A stretch of 64,000 bases of DNA from an uncultured Hellea sp. (GCA_938007935.1 CALLMD010000001.1:210413-274412); one strand, 5' to 3'; counted from the first letter of the stretch, positions 26,157 to 35,356 are shown. Translations and numbers: made by a program. The notes: generated from the letters alone by a model not told the origin.

Positions 26157-26897
26157 TTAAATCATAGCCATACCGCCATTTACATGCAGGGTTTGACCCG
26201 TCACATAACTGGCTTCATCCGAGGCTAAATAGAGGGCTGCATTGGCAATATCACTGCCTGCACCTAATGTGCCTGCAGGAATTTTCGTTAAAATAGCCTC
26301 TTTCTGCGCCTCATTTAGTGCGTCCGTCATTGGCGAGGCGATAAATCCGGGCGCAATACAGTTAACAGTTACGCCGCGAGACGCCACTTCTTGGGCCAGT
26401 GATTTTGAAAATCCAATCATACCCGCTTTTGAGGCGGCGTAATTGGTCTGGCCAGGGTTGCCTGTGACGCCCACAACAGATGTAATGCCAATGATACGGC
26501 CCCAGCGCGCTTTCATCATAGAGCGCAAACAGGCTTTGGAGAGGCGAAAATAAGACTCCAGGTTTACTTTTTGAACCAAGTCCCAGTCTTCTTGTTTCAT
26601 CCGCATCAAGAGGCCATCGCGGGTAATCCCCGCATTAGCGACAAGTATATCAACTGTCCCGCCCATAGCCTCGCCCGCCGTTTTTGGAAGCGCGTCAACT
26701 GCGTCTCCATCAAACAGGTTACAAGGCACGACAAAAGCGCGCTCCCCAAGCTCAGCTGCCAGAGATTCTAGCTTTTCTGCCCGTGTTCCCGATAAGGCAA
26801 CATGTGCGCCTTGCGCATGTAGCAACCGCGCAATCTCACCGCCAAGACCGCCTGTTGCGCCCGTCACTAATGCGCGTTTTCCATCAAGATTAAACAT
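26157..26897 (-). CDS. fabG: 3-oxoacyl-ACP reductase FabG
   Basis: A 246-residue short-chain dehydrogenase. Seen: the NADPH-binding GATGGLGGEIARLL, NAGITRD, the catalytic Ser in GITSVVGVTGNPGQ and the YAASKAG Tyr/Lys pair (Tyr at about 152). It reduces 3-oxoacyl-ACP in fatty-acid elongation. It lies 3 bp after fabD on the minus strand, so both are almost certainly cotranscribed. Confidence 0.97.
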   Translation of the reverse strand: MFNLDGKRALVTGATGGLGGEIARLLHAQGAHVALSGTRAEKLESLAAELGERAFVVPCNLFDGDAVDALPKTAGEAMGGTVDILVANAGITRDGLLMRMKQEDWDLVQKVNLESYFRLSKACLRSMMKARWGRIIGITSVVGVTGNPGQTNYAASKAGMIGFSKSLAQEVASRGVTVNCIAPGFIASPMTDALNEAQKEAILTKIPAGTLGAGSDIANAALYLASDEASYVTGQTLHVNGGMAMI

Positions 26898-26900
26898 TGC

Positions 26901-27845
26901 CTATCCTTTTAATTCAGTGGCGAAAGCTTCAAGGCTTTCGGGTGAGTTGAGCGCCGCGCCGTTCATAGCTTTAACAATACGTCTCAGCATAACCGTCAAA
27001 ACCTTACCACAGCCAGGTTCAGCGAGGGTTTCAAGCCCCTGCTCATGCATCCATTCCACAGATTCGCGCCAGCGAACGCGGCCTGTAACCTGCGCGACAA
27101 GGTCTGCGCTTAATTGGTCAGGGTCAGAAACGGGCCGCGCCTGGACATTATTCACAATTGGCACGACGGGCGCGTTAAAGATTACATCTGCGAGCGCGTC
27201 GCGCATCGCCTCTGCGGCGGGGGCCATCATATCACAATGAAACGGGGCGGAGACATTAAGCATCATCGCCTTCTTAACGCCCATCTCTGTGGCGGCGTCA
27301 CAAGCTGCCTGAACAGCGGCCTTCTCGCCTGAGAGTACAATCTGTCCCGTCGCATTATCATTAGCAATTTGGCAAATCCCTTTAGCTTGCCCGGCTTTGG
27401 CCGCCGCTTCCGCGTCTTCAACTGACGCCCCTAATAAGGCCGCCATCGCGCCCGCTCCGACTGGAACAGCGGCTTGCATGGCGTTACCGCGAATACGTAA
27501 GAGGCGCGCCGTATCAGCAAGCCCCAAAGACCCCGCCGCGCAAAGCGCCGTATATTCCCCCAAAGAATGCCCCGCGACATATTTCGCATCACTTACATCA
27601 ATATCAAATTCGTCTTTTAGGGCGCGCATAGCCGCAATCCCGCAAGCCATCAAAGCAGGCTGTGTATTAGCCGTAAGCGTTAAGTCCTCTATCGGGCCGT
27701 TCCACATTAATTTTGAGAGATTTTGATCCAAGGCATCATTGACTTCCTCAAAGACAGCTTTTGCGCTTGGAAAGGCCTGCGCAAATGCCTGGCCCATCCC
27801 TATCGACTGACTGCCCTGCCCCGGAAATGTAAATGCCAACGTCAT
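26901..27845 (-). CDS. fabD: Malonyl-CoA:ACP transacylase
   Basis: A 314-residue acyltransferase that loads malonate from CoA onto ACP. Seen: FPGQGSQSIGMG at the start, nucleophile Ser in GHSLGEYTALCA (about residue 93), and the catalytic His in VSAPFHCDMM. First gene of the leftward fabD-fabG unit. Divergent from the coiled-coil gene across 140 bp. Confidence 0.97.
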   Translation of the reverse strand: MTLAFTFPGQGSQSIGMGQAFAQAFPSAKAVFEEVNDALDQNLSKLMWNGPIEDLTLTANTQPALMACGIAAMRALKDEFDIDVSDAKYVAGHSLGEYTALCAAGSLGLADTARLLRIRGNAMQAAVPVGAGAMAALLGASVEDAEAAAKAGQAKGICQIANDNATGQIVLSGEKAAVQAACDAATEMGVKKAMMLNVSAPFHCDMMAPAAEAMRDALADVIFNAPVVPIVNNVQARPVSDPDQLSADLVAQVTGRVRWRESVEWMHEQGLETLAEPGCGKVLTVMLRRIVKAMNGAALNSPESLEAFATELKG

Positions 27846-27985
27846 AAAAACCTCAATCTATAGCCATATGCGATTTAGAGGGTGACTGAATAGATATCCT
27901 CGAAGGCGCGTCAACCTGATTTTAGGCAAATGAAAGGCCATCTATTAATAAAAATAAAGACTCTATTAACCGTAGCCGAATACGA

Positions 27986-29935
27986 ATGAGCTATATTGGG
28001 ATAATTGGCGGGAAAACTGTGCCTTTTTTTAAAAAAAGCAAATCAAGAAAAGATTCCACCGCCGCGCAACGCAGCGAAGTGGACATTAAGCAAGATATTG
28101 TCCACATGGATGAAGCGCTCGATTTAGATCAACAACTTGATGATTTAACAGCAAAATTGAACCTTTCTCCAAAAGATGACCTAGAGCCTCCTCAAGAGAA
28201 TAAAATTTCTGCCATTGCGCCTGGAGCTATAGGCTCAATCAACCAAGGGATTGAAAAGTTTGTCTCCCCTTCCTTCAAAACGACCGCGAAGGATGTAACG
28301 CCAACGATAGATGTTACCAGCAAAACTCCAAAAGACGAAGACAAGACTGAACTTGATCTTCCCTCATTTGAGACAGAGAGCCCCACATCAGATCCCAGCC
28401 GTATGAATATGGCTGAAATGCGTATGGATGTCGCCCGTATCAGCGCCGATATTCAAGGCGGTGAGGAGCTATATCGCCGCGCCCTGCAGCGCGTCGAAGG
28501 CCTAATGGGGCAAGTTGAGAAAGCCGAAGTTGATTTTTCAGTTTTAAACCGGCTAGAGCCTGAAAATCGCCGCTTAAAGGCCCGCCTGCGGACAGCTCAA
28601 AGTGAACTTGAGGGGAATAAAAGCAAGTTAAGTTTAGTTACGGCAGACCTTGAAGATCATCAGGAACGCCTTGATGAAAAGACAATTCAATATGAACAAA
28701 CCCGTGTTAAATTAGTCTCCGCAACGAAAACACTTCATGAATATGACCGCGCGCTTAAACAATCAAAATCAGATGTTGAGCGTCATACGTTAGCATTAGA
28801 GCGCAATAAAACAGCGCTAAATGTCGAAGGCCGAGAAAACAAAGTCTTACGCGAGAAAATTTCCGAATTATCGGAAGCTGTAGATGCGCGTCAAAATGAG
28901 TTTTTAGAAGCCTCAAAGATGGTTGAATCGCTACGGGTGGATTGCGAAGAATATCGCAAACAAGCCGAAGCTTACCGCTCTGAAGCCCAAGATCTTCGCA
29001 TAACGCTCAATACGGCTAAGCGTCAGAATAATGTCATGAAAGGCGAAATGCTCGCCCTGCATGACGATATAAAGACCTTTAAAACCCAATATGAGTTTAA
29101 TGTTATTGATAGAGAAGATCGGGTTACAGACCTTGAAGTCCAACTGGCAACATTATCCAAAGAGTTAGACGTTAAAAAAGATGTTTCTGAAAAACGTGAA
29201 GCCGAGCTCTCGCAAATACGGCGAATTCGCGCCCAACAAGACATAGAACGCGATCGTCTTGAAAAAGCCTTAAGTGCAGCAAAAGCAGAAATTAGTGATT
29301 CAATTAAACTACGTTCAAATGAAAATTTGGAGCAAGTTTCGCTTTTGAAAAAAGATATTAATGAGCTGCAAGCTGATTTAAGACGCCGAGATGAGCTTAC
29401 CAACCAACTTCAAAACGAAGCCGATGGATTAAAGCGCAAATTAACCTCGGCAGATTTGGAACGCGAGAAGTTACAAACACAATTGGAAATCCAAGCCAAA
29501 GAGCAGGCTAAAGCAGACAATAATTCGCCTATATCTGACCTCGAAGCGAAGATCGCGACATTAACTGAGCAGCTCAAAATAAAAGATGAAATTGTTCAAA
29601 GCGCCGCCCATGACTTGACCACCATGCGCCAAGATCGTGAGACACAGACGCAGGAAAATAAGCGGCTGACAGACCTCATTCACGATCAGACCTATCAATT
29701 AGAAAATGCGCAAAAAGCTTTACTCGAATCCAAGCAAAATGAAACTGAGCTTGGACAGCGTTATAAAGATGTTGCAGCGGCCCTGTCAGTCAGCAGCGCG
29801 CGCCGTCAACCTGAGCAATCTGCCAGCCCTGATATCCAGCCCGATATTTCAGATGATTTATCCGATCTAGACGAAACCGATATTACCGAGCGTATTATGG
29901 ATTATAAATTCGGTATTTCCGATAAAATCATCTAA
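27986..29935 (+). CDS. Long coiled-coil protein, possible cytoskeletal filament former
   Basis: Up to 649 residues with no recognised enzyme domain. After a basic and then acidic, low-complexity head (about residues 1-160) a nearly uninterrupted heptad-like coiled coil runs from about 165 to 610, rich in Glu, Lys, Gln, Leu and Asp. The layout recalls bacterial intermediate-filament-like proteins such as crescentin, though no sequence identity is claimed. A GTG at 28019 with GGCGGG before it would give a natural MPFFKKSKS start and may be the true one. An isolated CtrA half-site TTAACC lies at about 27966. The 3' end overlaps the convergent glycosyltransferase by 4 bases. Confidence 0.75.
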   Translation: MSYIGIIGGKTVPFFKKSKSRKDSTAAQRSEVDIKQDIVHMDEALDLDQQLDDLTAKLNLSPKDDLEPPQENKISAIAPGAIGSINQGIEKFVSPSFKTTAKDVTPTIDVTSKTPKDEDKTELDLPSFETESPTSDPSRMNMAEMRMDVARISADIQGGEELYRRALQRVEGLMGQVEKAEVDFSVLNRLEPENRRLKARLRTAQSELEGNKSKLSLVTADLEDHQERLDEKTIQYEQTRVKLVSATKTLHEYDRALKQSKSDVERHTLALERNKTALNVEGRENKVLREKISELSEAVDARQNEFLEASKMVESLRVDCEEYRKQAEAYRSEAQDLRITLNTAKRQNNVMKGEMLALHDDIKTFKTQYEFNVIDREDRVTDLEVQLATLSKELDVKKDVSEKREAELSQIRRIRAQQDIERDRLEKALSAAKAEISDSIKLRSNENLEQVSLLKKDINELQADLRRRDELTNQLQNEADGLKRKLTSADLEREKLQTQLEIQAKEQAKADNNSPISDLEAKIATLTEQLKIKDEIVQSAAHDLTTMRQDRETQTQENKRLTDLIHDQTYQLENAQKALLESKQNETELGQRYKDVAAALSVSSARRQPEQSASPDIQPDISDDLSDLDETDITERIMDYKFGISDKII

Positions 29936-31074
29936 GCAGATTTCCCGCGTACAAACCGCCATATTTTGCGCAAGATCTTTTTTATAAAATGATAAGGCGA
30001 GCTTGCGATCCGCGTCATGCGTCGAATGCGCCTCCATTTCTTTCTCGCCACAGGTTCATATTCGGGCGTTAAGTAATTAAAGAAAATTTCAGTCACTGTG
30101 CTCCAGCTATATTTTTGGGCGTGACGCACAGCCTGCTCTCGGTCAAGCTCAAGACAGCCCAAACAGGCCTTGCGTAAATCTTCATCAACAAGCCCAGCAT
30201 TACTGTCTGGAATGATATCAATTGGCCCTGTGACAGGAAAAGCAGCCACAGGCGTCCCCGTTGCCATGGCCTCGATAATAACAAGCCCAAATGTATCTGT
30301 TTTAGAGGGGAAGACAAACACATCTGCATCGGCGAAATGGCGCGCAAGATCATCCCCAAATTTAGCCCCTAGAAAATGAACATCTTGATATTTACGTTTG
30401 AGCTGCTCTTCTTGCGGGCCATCTCCGATGATAACTTTAGAGCCAGGCAAATCGAGCTCAAGGAACCCCTCTATATTTTTCTCAACGGCGACACGGCCCA
30501 CATTAATAAAGATGGGCCGCGGAAGATCCTTATAAACATCAACAGGATTGAAACGTTTATCGGGACCAAATTGTTTTGTATTCACCCCTCTTGCCCATGG
30601 CGCTAAATTCTTAAATCCGCGCGCCGATAGAAATTTTACCATAGAGGGCGTCGTGACCATAACGCGTCCACCGCTATTATGAAATTCACGGACGAATTTA
30701 TAAGGCAGGGATAACGGGATAAAGGGAAAGCGGGCTTTAATATATTCTGGGAATTTGGTGTGATAGCTCGTTGTAAAGGGCATGCCCCATTTCAAACATA
30801 AAGACCGCGCCGCCTGCCCTAGCGGGCCTTCGGTCGCAATATGAATAGCTTCAGGGCCAAATTTTATGATACGGCGTTCCACATCTCTTTTCGCAAAAGG
30901 AGCGAGCCGAATATCCGGATAGGTGGGCAGCGGCATAGTCCAATACCCATCAGACGGAGCAATAATTTCAACGATATGGCCCTTTAGACGTAATTCTTCC
31001 ACAGTCTTCGTCAATGTCCGGACAACCCCGTTCATTTGCGGCTCCCACGCATCTGTGACCAGAAGGATTTTCAT
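29932..31074 (-). CDS. Glycosyltransferase, GT4 family
   Basis: A 380-residue GT-B-fold retaining glycosyltransferase. The N-terminal MKILLVTDAWEPQMNGVVRT and the donor-site pattern PSKTDTFGLVIIEAMATGTP (E-x7-E) identify GT4. Related enzymes use GDP-mannose or UDP-sugars to glycosylate membrane lipids such as diacylglycerol. The basic C-terminus (about residues 345-380, many Arg and Lys) suggests peripheral membrane contact. No pathway neighbours are present. Confidence 0.85.
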   Translation of the reverse strand: MKILLVTDAWEPQMNGVVRTLTKTVEELRLKGHIVEIIAPSDGYWTMPLPTYPDIRLAPFAKRDVERRIIKFGPEAIHIATEGPLGQAARSLCLKWGMPFTTSYHTKFPEYIKARFPFIPLSLPYKFVREFHNSGGRVMVTTPSMVKFLSARGFKNLAPWARGVNTKQFGPDKRFNPVDVYKDLPRPIFINVGRVAVEKNIEGFLELDLPGSKVIIGDGPQEEQLKRKYQDVHFLGAKFGDDLARHFADADVFVFPSKTDTFGLVIIEAMATGTPVAAFPVTGPIDIIPDSNAGLVDEDLRKACLGCLELDREQAVRHAQKYSWSTVTEIFFNYLTPEYEPVARKKWRRIRRMTRIASSPYHFIKKILRKIWRFVRGKSA

Positions 31075-31287
31075 CCCAGCGCCCTGATTCTAAAATTCTT
31101 ATTCAAAGTTAAGCAAATCACGCCTCTCCTGTGACAGAGTTTTTCCAAAAATTCGAGAAAAATGCCCGTTTCAGCCCGGTTTTTAACCTCAAAATTCTCA
31201 AGACCATAGTTATTTAGCCGGGCCGCCGCCCTCTTTCGTGGGGTTGTTTCGGAGGCGGGATAAAAAATTCATAACTATCCCAAGGAT

Positions 31288-31303
31288 TTAAGCTCTCATT
31301 AAC
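31288..31303 (+). promoter_or_regulatory. CtrA box upstream of nrdA
   Basis: TTAA-GCTCTCA-TTAAC, a perfect match to the CtrA consensus TTAA-N7-TTAAC. It lies about 21 bp upstream of the tandem NrdR boxes and 212 bp before the nrdA ATG. CtrA is the cell-cycle master regulator of Caulobacter and relatives; binding here would tie nrdA expression to the cell cycle. Confidence 0.6.
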
Positions 31304-31323
31304 TAAAAATTTCCTTTTTTGGC

Positions 31324-31370
31324 ACACAAGGTATTGACGAATGGAGGCAAATCAACACTATATATAGTAT
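31324..31370 (+). promoter_or_regulatory. Tandem NrdR boxes in the nrdA promoter
   Basis: The box at 31355-31370, ACACTATATATAGTAT, matches the NrdR consensus acaCwAtATaTwGtgt at 15 of 16 positions. A weaker box starts at 31324 (ACACAAGGTATTGACG, 11 of 16), exactly 31 bp upstream, the helical spacing seen for NrdR pairs. A TTGACG -35-like hexamer (31334-31339) overlaps the first and the second covers the -10 region, as expected for repression. Confidence 0.75.
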
Positions 31371-31514
31371 ATGAGTTGACGGTATTAACGCCAACACTTC
31401 ATTCAAGAGAAAAGTTTCAGGCAATGCCGCCACGCGGCAAGGCGGGGGAATTTTGACGCAAAATCAGACCTTAGCGGGGGTGCAAAGGTCAAGTTAAGAG
31501 GGGGATTAATATCC

Positions 31515-33419
31515 ATGTCTGAGAATAGTAACGAATTTGTATCAGCCGCTGCAGAGGCAGAAATTGAAGCCCTTGATACCCAAACTATCGTCAAGAAAAA
31601 GCCCGTCAATAAAACGGCAGATAATTCCCGTAAAATTGAGGCTGTAAAACAAGTTAGGTCTCGCGATGATCTATTGACAGATTTTGGTAAAAAGACCCTT
31701 GTTGACCGTTACCTTCTCCCTGAAGAAAATTATCAGGATATGTTCTCTCGCGTCTCCGAAGCCTATGCAGATGATACGGCCCATGCACAGCGTCTTTACG
31801 ATTATATGTCTCGGCTTTGGTTCATGCCCGCAACGCCTGTGCTCTCTAATGGCGGGGCTGACCGCGGACTGCCCATCTCATGTTTTTTAAACGCCGTTGA
31901 TGATAGCCTTGACTCTATCGTTGGCGCGTGGACTGAAAATGTCTGGTTGGCTTCAAATGGCGGCGGTATTGGTACTTATTGGGGCAATGTACGCTCTATT
32001 GGCGAACGTATTGGCCGCGCCGGCAAGACATCAGGCATCATCCCTTTCATTCGCGTTATGGATAGCCTCACCCTTGCCATCTCTCAAGGCTCGCTACGCC
32101 GCGGCTCGGCTGCTGTCTATCTGGACATTCATCACCCTGAAATCGAAGAGTTTTTGGAAATTCGTAAGCCCTCTGGCGATTTCAACCGCAAATCCCTAAA
32201 TTTGCATCACGGGCTAAACATCACAGATGACTTTATGGACGCTGTGAAAAATGACGAAGACTTTGGCTTGCGTAGCCCGCATACAGGCGAAATCATCAAA
32301 GAAATTTCTGCCCGTAAGCTGTGGCAGAAAATTCTAGAGATGCGTCTGCAAACGGGCGAACCCTATATGATTTTCTCTGACACGGTAAATAACGCCTTGG
32401 CGAAACATCAACATGATCAAGGGCTGCGCGTGCAGCAATCCAACTTGTGCGCCGAAATCATGCTGCCTACGGGTCTGGATAAATATGGCAAGCAGCGCAC
32501 AGCCGTTTGCTGCTTATCGTCTATCAATGCTGAAAAATATGATGAGTGGAAACATGATGAAGGCTTCATTGAAGACATTATGCGTTTCCTCGATAATGTT
32601 CTTCAGGACTTCATCGATAATGCCCCAGACAAAATGAAAGACGCAAAATATTCCGCCATGCGCGAGCGTTCTGTGGGTCTTGGATTAATGGGCTTTCATT
32701 CGATGCTTCAAAGCAAATCTATTCCCTTTGAAAGCGCAATGGCAAAATCCTTTAACAACCGCCTCTTTAGCCATATTCGCCGCGGCGCAGATGCCGCCTC
32801 TGTCAAGCTCGCCGAGGAGCGCGGCGCTTGTCCCGACGCGGCCGAAGCGGGCGTCATGGAACGCTTTAGTCATAAAATGGCGGTTGCGCCCACAGCGTCT
32901 ATTTCAATTATTTGCGGCGGCACATCGGCGGGGATTGAGCCTATTCCGGCCAATATCTACACGCATAAAACTTTATCGGGATCCTTTACGGTCAAGAACC
33001 GAATACTCGAAGAGCTTTTAGAATCCAAAGGGCTGAACACAGATGAAGTCTGGGGCACCATATTAGAAAATGAAGGCTCTGTTCAGTTCATGGATGAGCT
33101 CGATGAACATGAGAAAGCGACGTTCAGAACGGCGTTTGAAATTGATCAGCGCTGGGTCATTGAACATGCCGCTGACCGCGCGCCTTACATTTGCCAAGCC
33201 CAGAGCCTTAATATCTTCCTTGAAGGCGATATCGACAAATGGGACCTGCATATGCTGCATTGGCAAGCATGGGAAAAAGGCGTGAAGTCTTTATATTATT
33301 GCCGCTCTAAATCCATTCAGCGCGCTTCCTTTGCAGGGGCCGAGGATAAAACGGATATGGAAAAATCCATGGAGGCCGCCGCGCCAACAGATTACGAGGA
33401 ATGCCTCGCCTGTCAGTAA
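31515..33419 (+). CDS. nrdA: Class I ribonucleotide reductase, large (alpha) subunit
   Basis: A 634-residue catalytic subunit that reduces ribonucleotides to deoxyribonucleotides. The reaction cysteines are present: LPISCFLNAVDDS, QQSNLCAEIMLPT (with the neighbouring Asn and Glu) and AVCCLSS, plus the radical-transfer pair SLYYCRSKS and the C-terminal shuttle ECLACQ. The N-terminus shows no ATP-cone, making it shorter than E. coli NrdA (761). AGAGGGGGA precedes the ATG. No nrdB follows within the window. A long leader of about 140 nt contains a TGCCGC-CAC-GCGGCA hairpin (31425-31439). Confidence 0.95.
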   Translation: MSENSNEFVSAAAEAEIEALDTQTIVKKKPVNKTADNSRKIEAVKQVRSRDDLLTDFGKKTLVDRYLLPEENYQDMFSRVSEAYADDTAHAQRLYDYMSRLWFMPATPVLSNGGADRGLPISCFLNAVDDSLDSIVGAWTENVWLASNGGGIGTYWGNVRSIGERIGRAGKTSGIIPFIRVMDSLTLAISQGSLRRGSAAVYLDIHHPEIEEFLEIRKPSGDFNRKSLNLHHGLNITDDFMDAVKNDEDFGLRSPHTGEIIKEISARKLWQKILEMRLQTGEPYMIFSDTVNNALAKHQHDQGLRVQQSNLCAEIMLPTGLDKYGKQRTAVCCLSSINAEKYDEWKHDEGFIEDIMRFLDNVLQDFIDNAPDKMKDAKYSAMRERSVGLGLMGFHSMLQSKSIPFESAMAKSFNNRLFSHIRRGADAASVKLAEERGACPDAAEAGVMERFSHKMAVAPTASISIICGGTSAGIEPIPANIYTHKTLSGSFTVKNRILEELLESKGLNTDEVWGTILENEGSVQFMDELDEHEKATFRTAFEIDQRWVIEHAADRAPYICQAQSLNIFLEGDIDKWDLHMLHWQAWEKGVKSLYYCRSKSIQRASFAGAEDKTDMEKSMEAAAPTDYEECLACQ

Positions 33420-33490
33420 CGTGAAGTATAGCGCGCGTTGTAAGAATGTGGTCATAAGCTGCTATTCTAGGGAGTAAAAACAATCCCGTG

Positions 33491-33553
33491 CTAAACCAGC
33501 CCTGTTGACATCGCATAGATATCAAACAGGGTTAGTTGTTGTGTTTCACTCAT
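33491..33553 (-). CDS. Candidate 20-residue peptide downstream of nhaA
   Basis: An ATG with an excellent Shine-Dalgarno (AAGGGG, 4 nt upstream) starts 24 bp after the nhaA stop and runs 20 codons (begins MSETQQLTLFDIY) to a TAG. The coding stretch includes the inverted repeat CCCTGTT/AACAGGG (33500-33506 and 33525-33531). It could be a true small protein of the nhaA operon or the truncated start of a lost gene. No homologue recognised. Confidence 0.4.
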   Translation of the reverse strand: MSETQQLTLFDIYAMSTGLV

Positions 33554-33577
33554 GTGTCCCCTTATTTACCTTGAGGC

Positions 33578-34789
33578 TTATGCTGCCCTTTGGACTTGTA
33601 GTTTTTGTTTGGATTGATTGTTACTTGAACAGAACAACCTCAAAAGGATGAAGCCTAGCAGACCAGATGCAACTGAGCCCATTAAGACACCAAGTCGTAC
33701 CGCATTAAGCAATTCATCACCTTCAAAAGCGAGTGTTCCGATGAACAGGCTCATAGTGAAACCGATGCCGGTTAGGCAGGCGACACCATATAGTTGGCAC
33801 CAATTTGTATCTTTTGGTAGCTTGGCTAAACCAAACTTTACGGCGATCCATGATAGCGAGACGACACCGATCTGTTTTCCTAGGAATAATCCCAGAGCGA
33901 TACCAAGTGGTAGTGGGGCTAATAGGTCCGCGAGGCTAACGCCTTTCAATGAGACACCTGCATTTGCAAAAGCAAATAATGGAAGAATAAGGAAGGCTAC
34001 CCATATGTGAAGGCCGTGTTCTGCGCGGTGTAATGGTGAACTATCCTCAGGCGTCTTCCCCTTCAAAGGAACAGCGAGCGCAGTAACAACCCCTGCTAAT
34101 GTCGCATGTACCCCTGATTTCAAAACACAAGCCCACACAAAGAGACCGATCAAGGCATAAGGGGTAATGCGTGTGACTCCTATTCGGTTTAATATGATTA
34201 GACCCAGCGTGCCCAATCCACCCCAACCGAGTGCGACGAGAGACAGGTCTTGTGTGTAAAAAAGCGCAATAATGATTATGGCAGCAAGGTCGTCAATAAT
34301 GGCGACTGCGAGTAAAAGTATCTTTAAAGATACAGGAACTCGTGAGCCAACAAGGGCTAAAACACCAAGTGCGAAGGCAATGTCAGTCGCGGCCGGAATA
34401 GCCCAGCCTTGGATTGCTATTGGGTTGCCCCAATTTAGAAACACGTAAATAGCAGCAGGCGCAATTATGCCGCCAAGAGCTGCAAATAAAGGTAAAGCCG
34501 CCTTATCAAGGCTGGAAAGCTCACCTTCTAGAACTTCTTTTTTTATCTCAAGGCCAATGAGAAAAAAGAAAATCGCCATCAGGCCATCATTGATCCAAAG
34601 CAAGAGGGGTTTTGCAATCTGAAAGCTTCCGAACTGAACCTCAACAGGTGTAGATAGAAAGCCCGAATACAACCCTGCGAGGGGTGAATTATTCGCCATG
34701 AGCGCAAGCAATGCGACGACCATTAGAATAAAACCCGCTGAGGTTTCAAGCCTTAAGAAATCTTGTATTTTTGTCACAATGCGCGTCAT
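33578..34789 (-). CDS. nhaA: Na+/H+ antiporter NhaA
   Basis: A 403-residue NhaA-type electrogenic antiporter with about 12 membrane spans. The ion-binding Asp pair is in AVAIIDDLAAIIIIALF, and NDGLMAIFFFLIGLEIKKE and GWAIPAATDIAFALGVL are family hallmarks. It expels sodium in exchange for protons at alkaline pH or in salt. It is the third gene of a leftward unit under an OxyR-like divergent regulator. A hairpin precedes it at 34813-34831. Base composition looks more AT-rich than the flanking core genes. Confidence 0.95.
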   Translation of the reverse strand: MTRIVTKIQDFLRLETSAGFILMVVALLALMANNSPLAGLYSGFLSTPVEVQFGSFQIAKPLLLWINDGLMAIFFFLIGLEIKKEVLEGELSSLDKAALPLFAALGGIIAPAAIYVFLNWGNPIAIQGWAIPAATDIAFALGVLALVGSRVPVSLKILLLAVAIIDDLAAIIIIALFYTQDLSLVALGWGGLGTLGLIILNRIGVTRITPYALIGLFVWACVLKSGVHATLAGVVTALAVPLKGKTPEDSSPLHRAEHGLHIWVAFLILPLFAFANAGVSLKGVSLADLLAPLPLGIALGLFLGKQIGVVSLSWIAVKFGLAKLPKDTNWCQLYGVACLTGIGFTMSLFIGTLAFEGDELLNAVRLGVLMGSVASGLLGFILLRLFCSSNNQSKQKLQVQRAA

Positions 34790-34812
34790 AAATTTTCCAA
34801 TAGAATATAGTT

Positions 34813-34831
34813 GCCCGGCTCTAGTCCGGGC
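34813..34831 (-). other. Intercistronic hairpin between unknown gene and nhaA
   Basis: GCCCGG (34813-34818) pairs with CCGGGC (34826-34831) around a 7-nt loop, in the 75-bp gap upstream of nhaA. No T-run follows on the minus strand, so it is more likely an mRNA processing, stability or attenuation element than a full terminator. Confidence 0.5.
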
Positions 34832-34864
34832 TAAATAGAAATAGTTTGAGTTTTTAAAAAAAGC

Positions 34865-35335
34865 TTAGAGTAGGTAAGCTTTGCGAGCCTTAATTAGGGA
34901 TAAGGCTCTAGGGTGTGGAGGTGTCGATTTTTGACCGAGAGTGGTCAGTTTTGAAATCGCTTGGTTCATCGCGTTATGAATCATAGCTCTGTGCTTGTTT
35001 ATCCGTTCAGCTGCAGCGATAAGCTCATTTGCTGCACTATCGATGTCATCTTCCTCGAAATGGACTTGTGCTTGATTAAGATGGCTTTCAACAATGCTTG
35101 AGTCTAAGCGGTTAAGCCTATCGTCAGGACCAAGGCAACTAGAATGAGCTCCGCCTTCATCCTCCCAACGCTGTCTTTCAATGCTTTCATAACAAATCTC
35201 CTTCGGTTGAAATAGGGTTTCAGGTTTTTGTTTGAGAGTATCGACATGAACAATTGAGCGGCTCTGACCGAGGGGAGACGGCTCATCTACCGAAACTTCA
35301 TCAAAGAAAGAGGGGGAAGTTATCTCAAAAGTCAT
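34865..35335 (-). CDS. Unrecognised 156-aa protein
   Basis: Not recognised. A 156-residue acidic-to-neutral soluble protein without signal peptide or membrane span. The first 75 residues look disordered (many Ser, Pro, Asp, Glu); residues about 75-155 are helical, with SSIVESHLNQAQVHFEEDDIDSAANELI style heptads and a short basic end. Two cysteines (ICYES, SSCLG) occur. It follows the 71-aa basic protein by 21 bp and precedes nhaA, so it belongs to the same unit. Could be an accessory of nhaA or a regulator. Confidence 0.6.
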   Translation of the reverse strand: MTFEITSPSFFDEVSVDEPSPLGQSRSIVHVDTLKQKPETLFQPKEICYESIERQRWEDEGGAHSSCLGPDDRLNRLDSSIVESHLNQAQVHFEEDDIDSAANELIAAAERINKHRAMIHNAMNQAISKLTTLGQKSTPPHPRALSLIKARKAYLL

Positions 35336-35356
35336 GTCGAATTCCTCAAAGTGTGT

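Noticed and set aside
29932..31074. Assignment of the GT4 enzyme to a named mannosyltransferase
   Set aside because: GT4 motifs do not define donor or acceptor and no pathway genes adjoin it.
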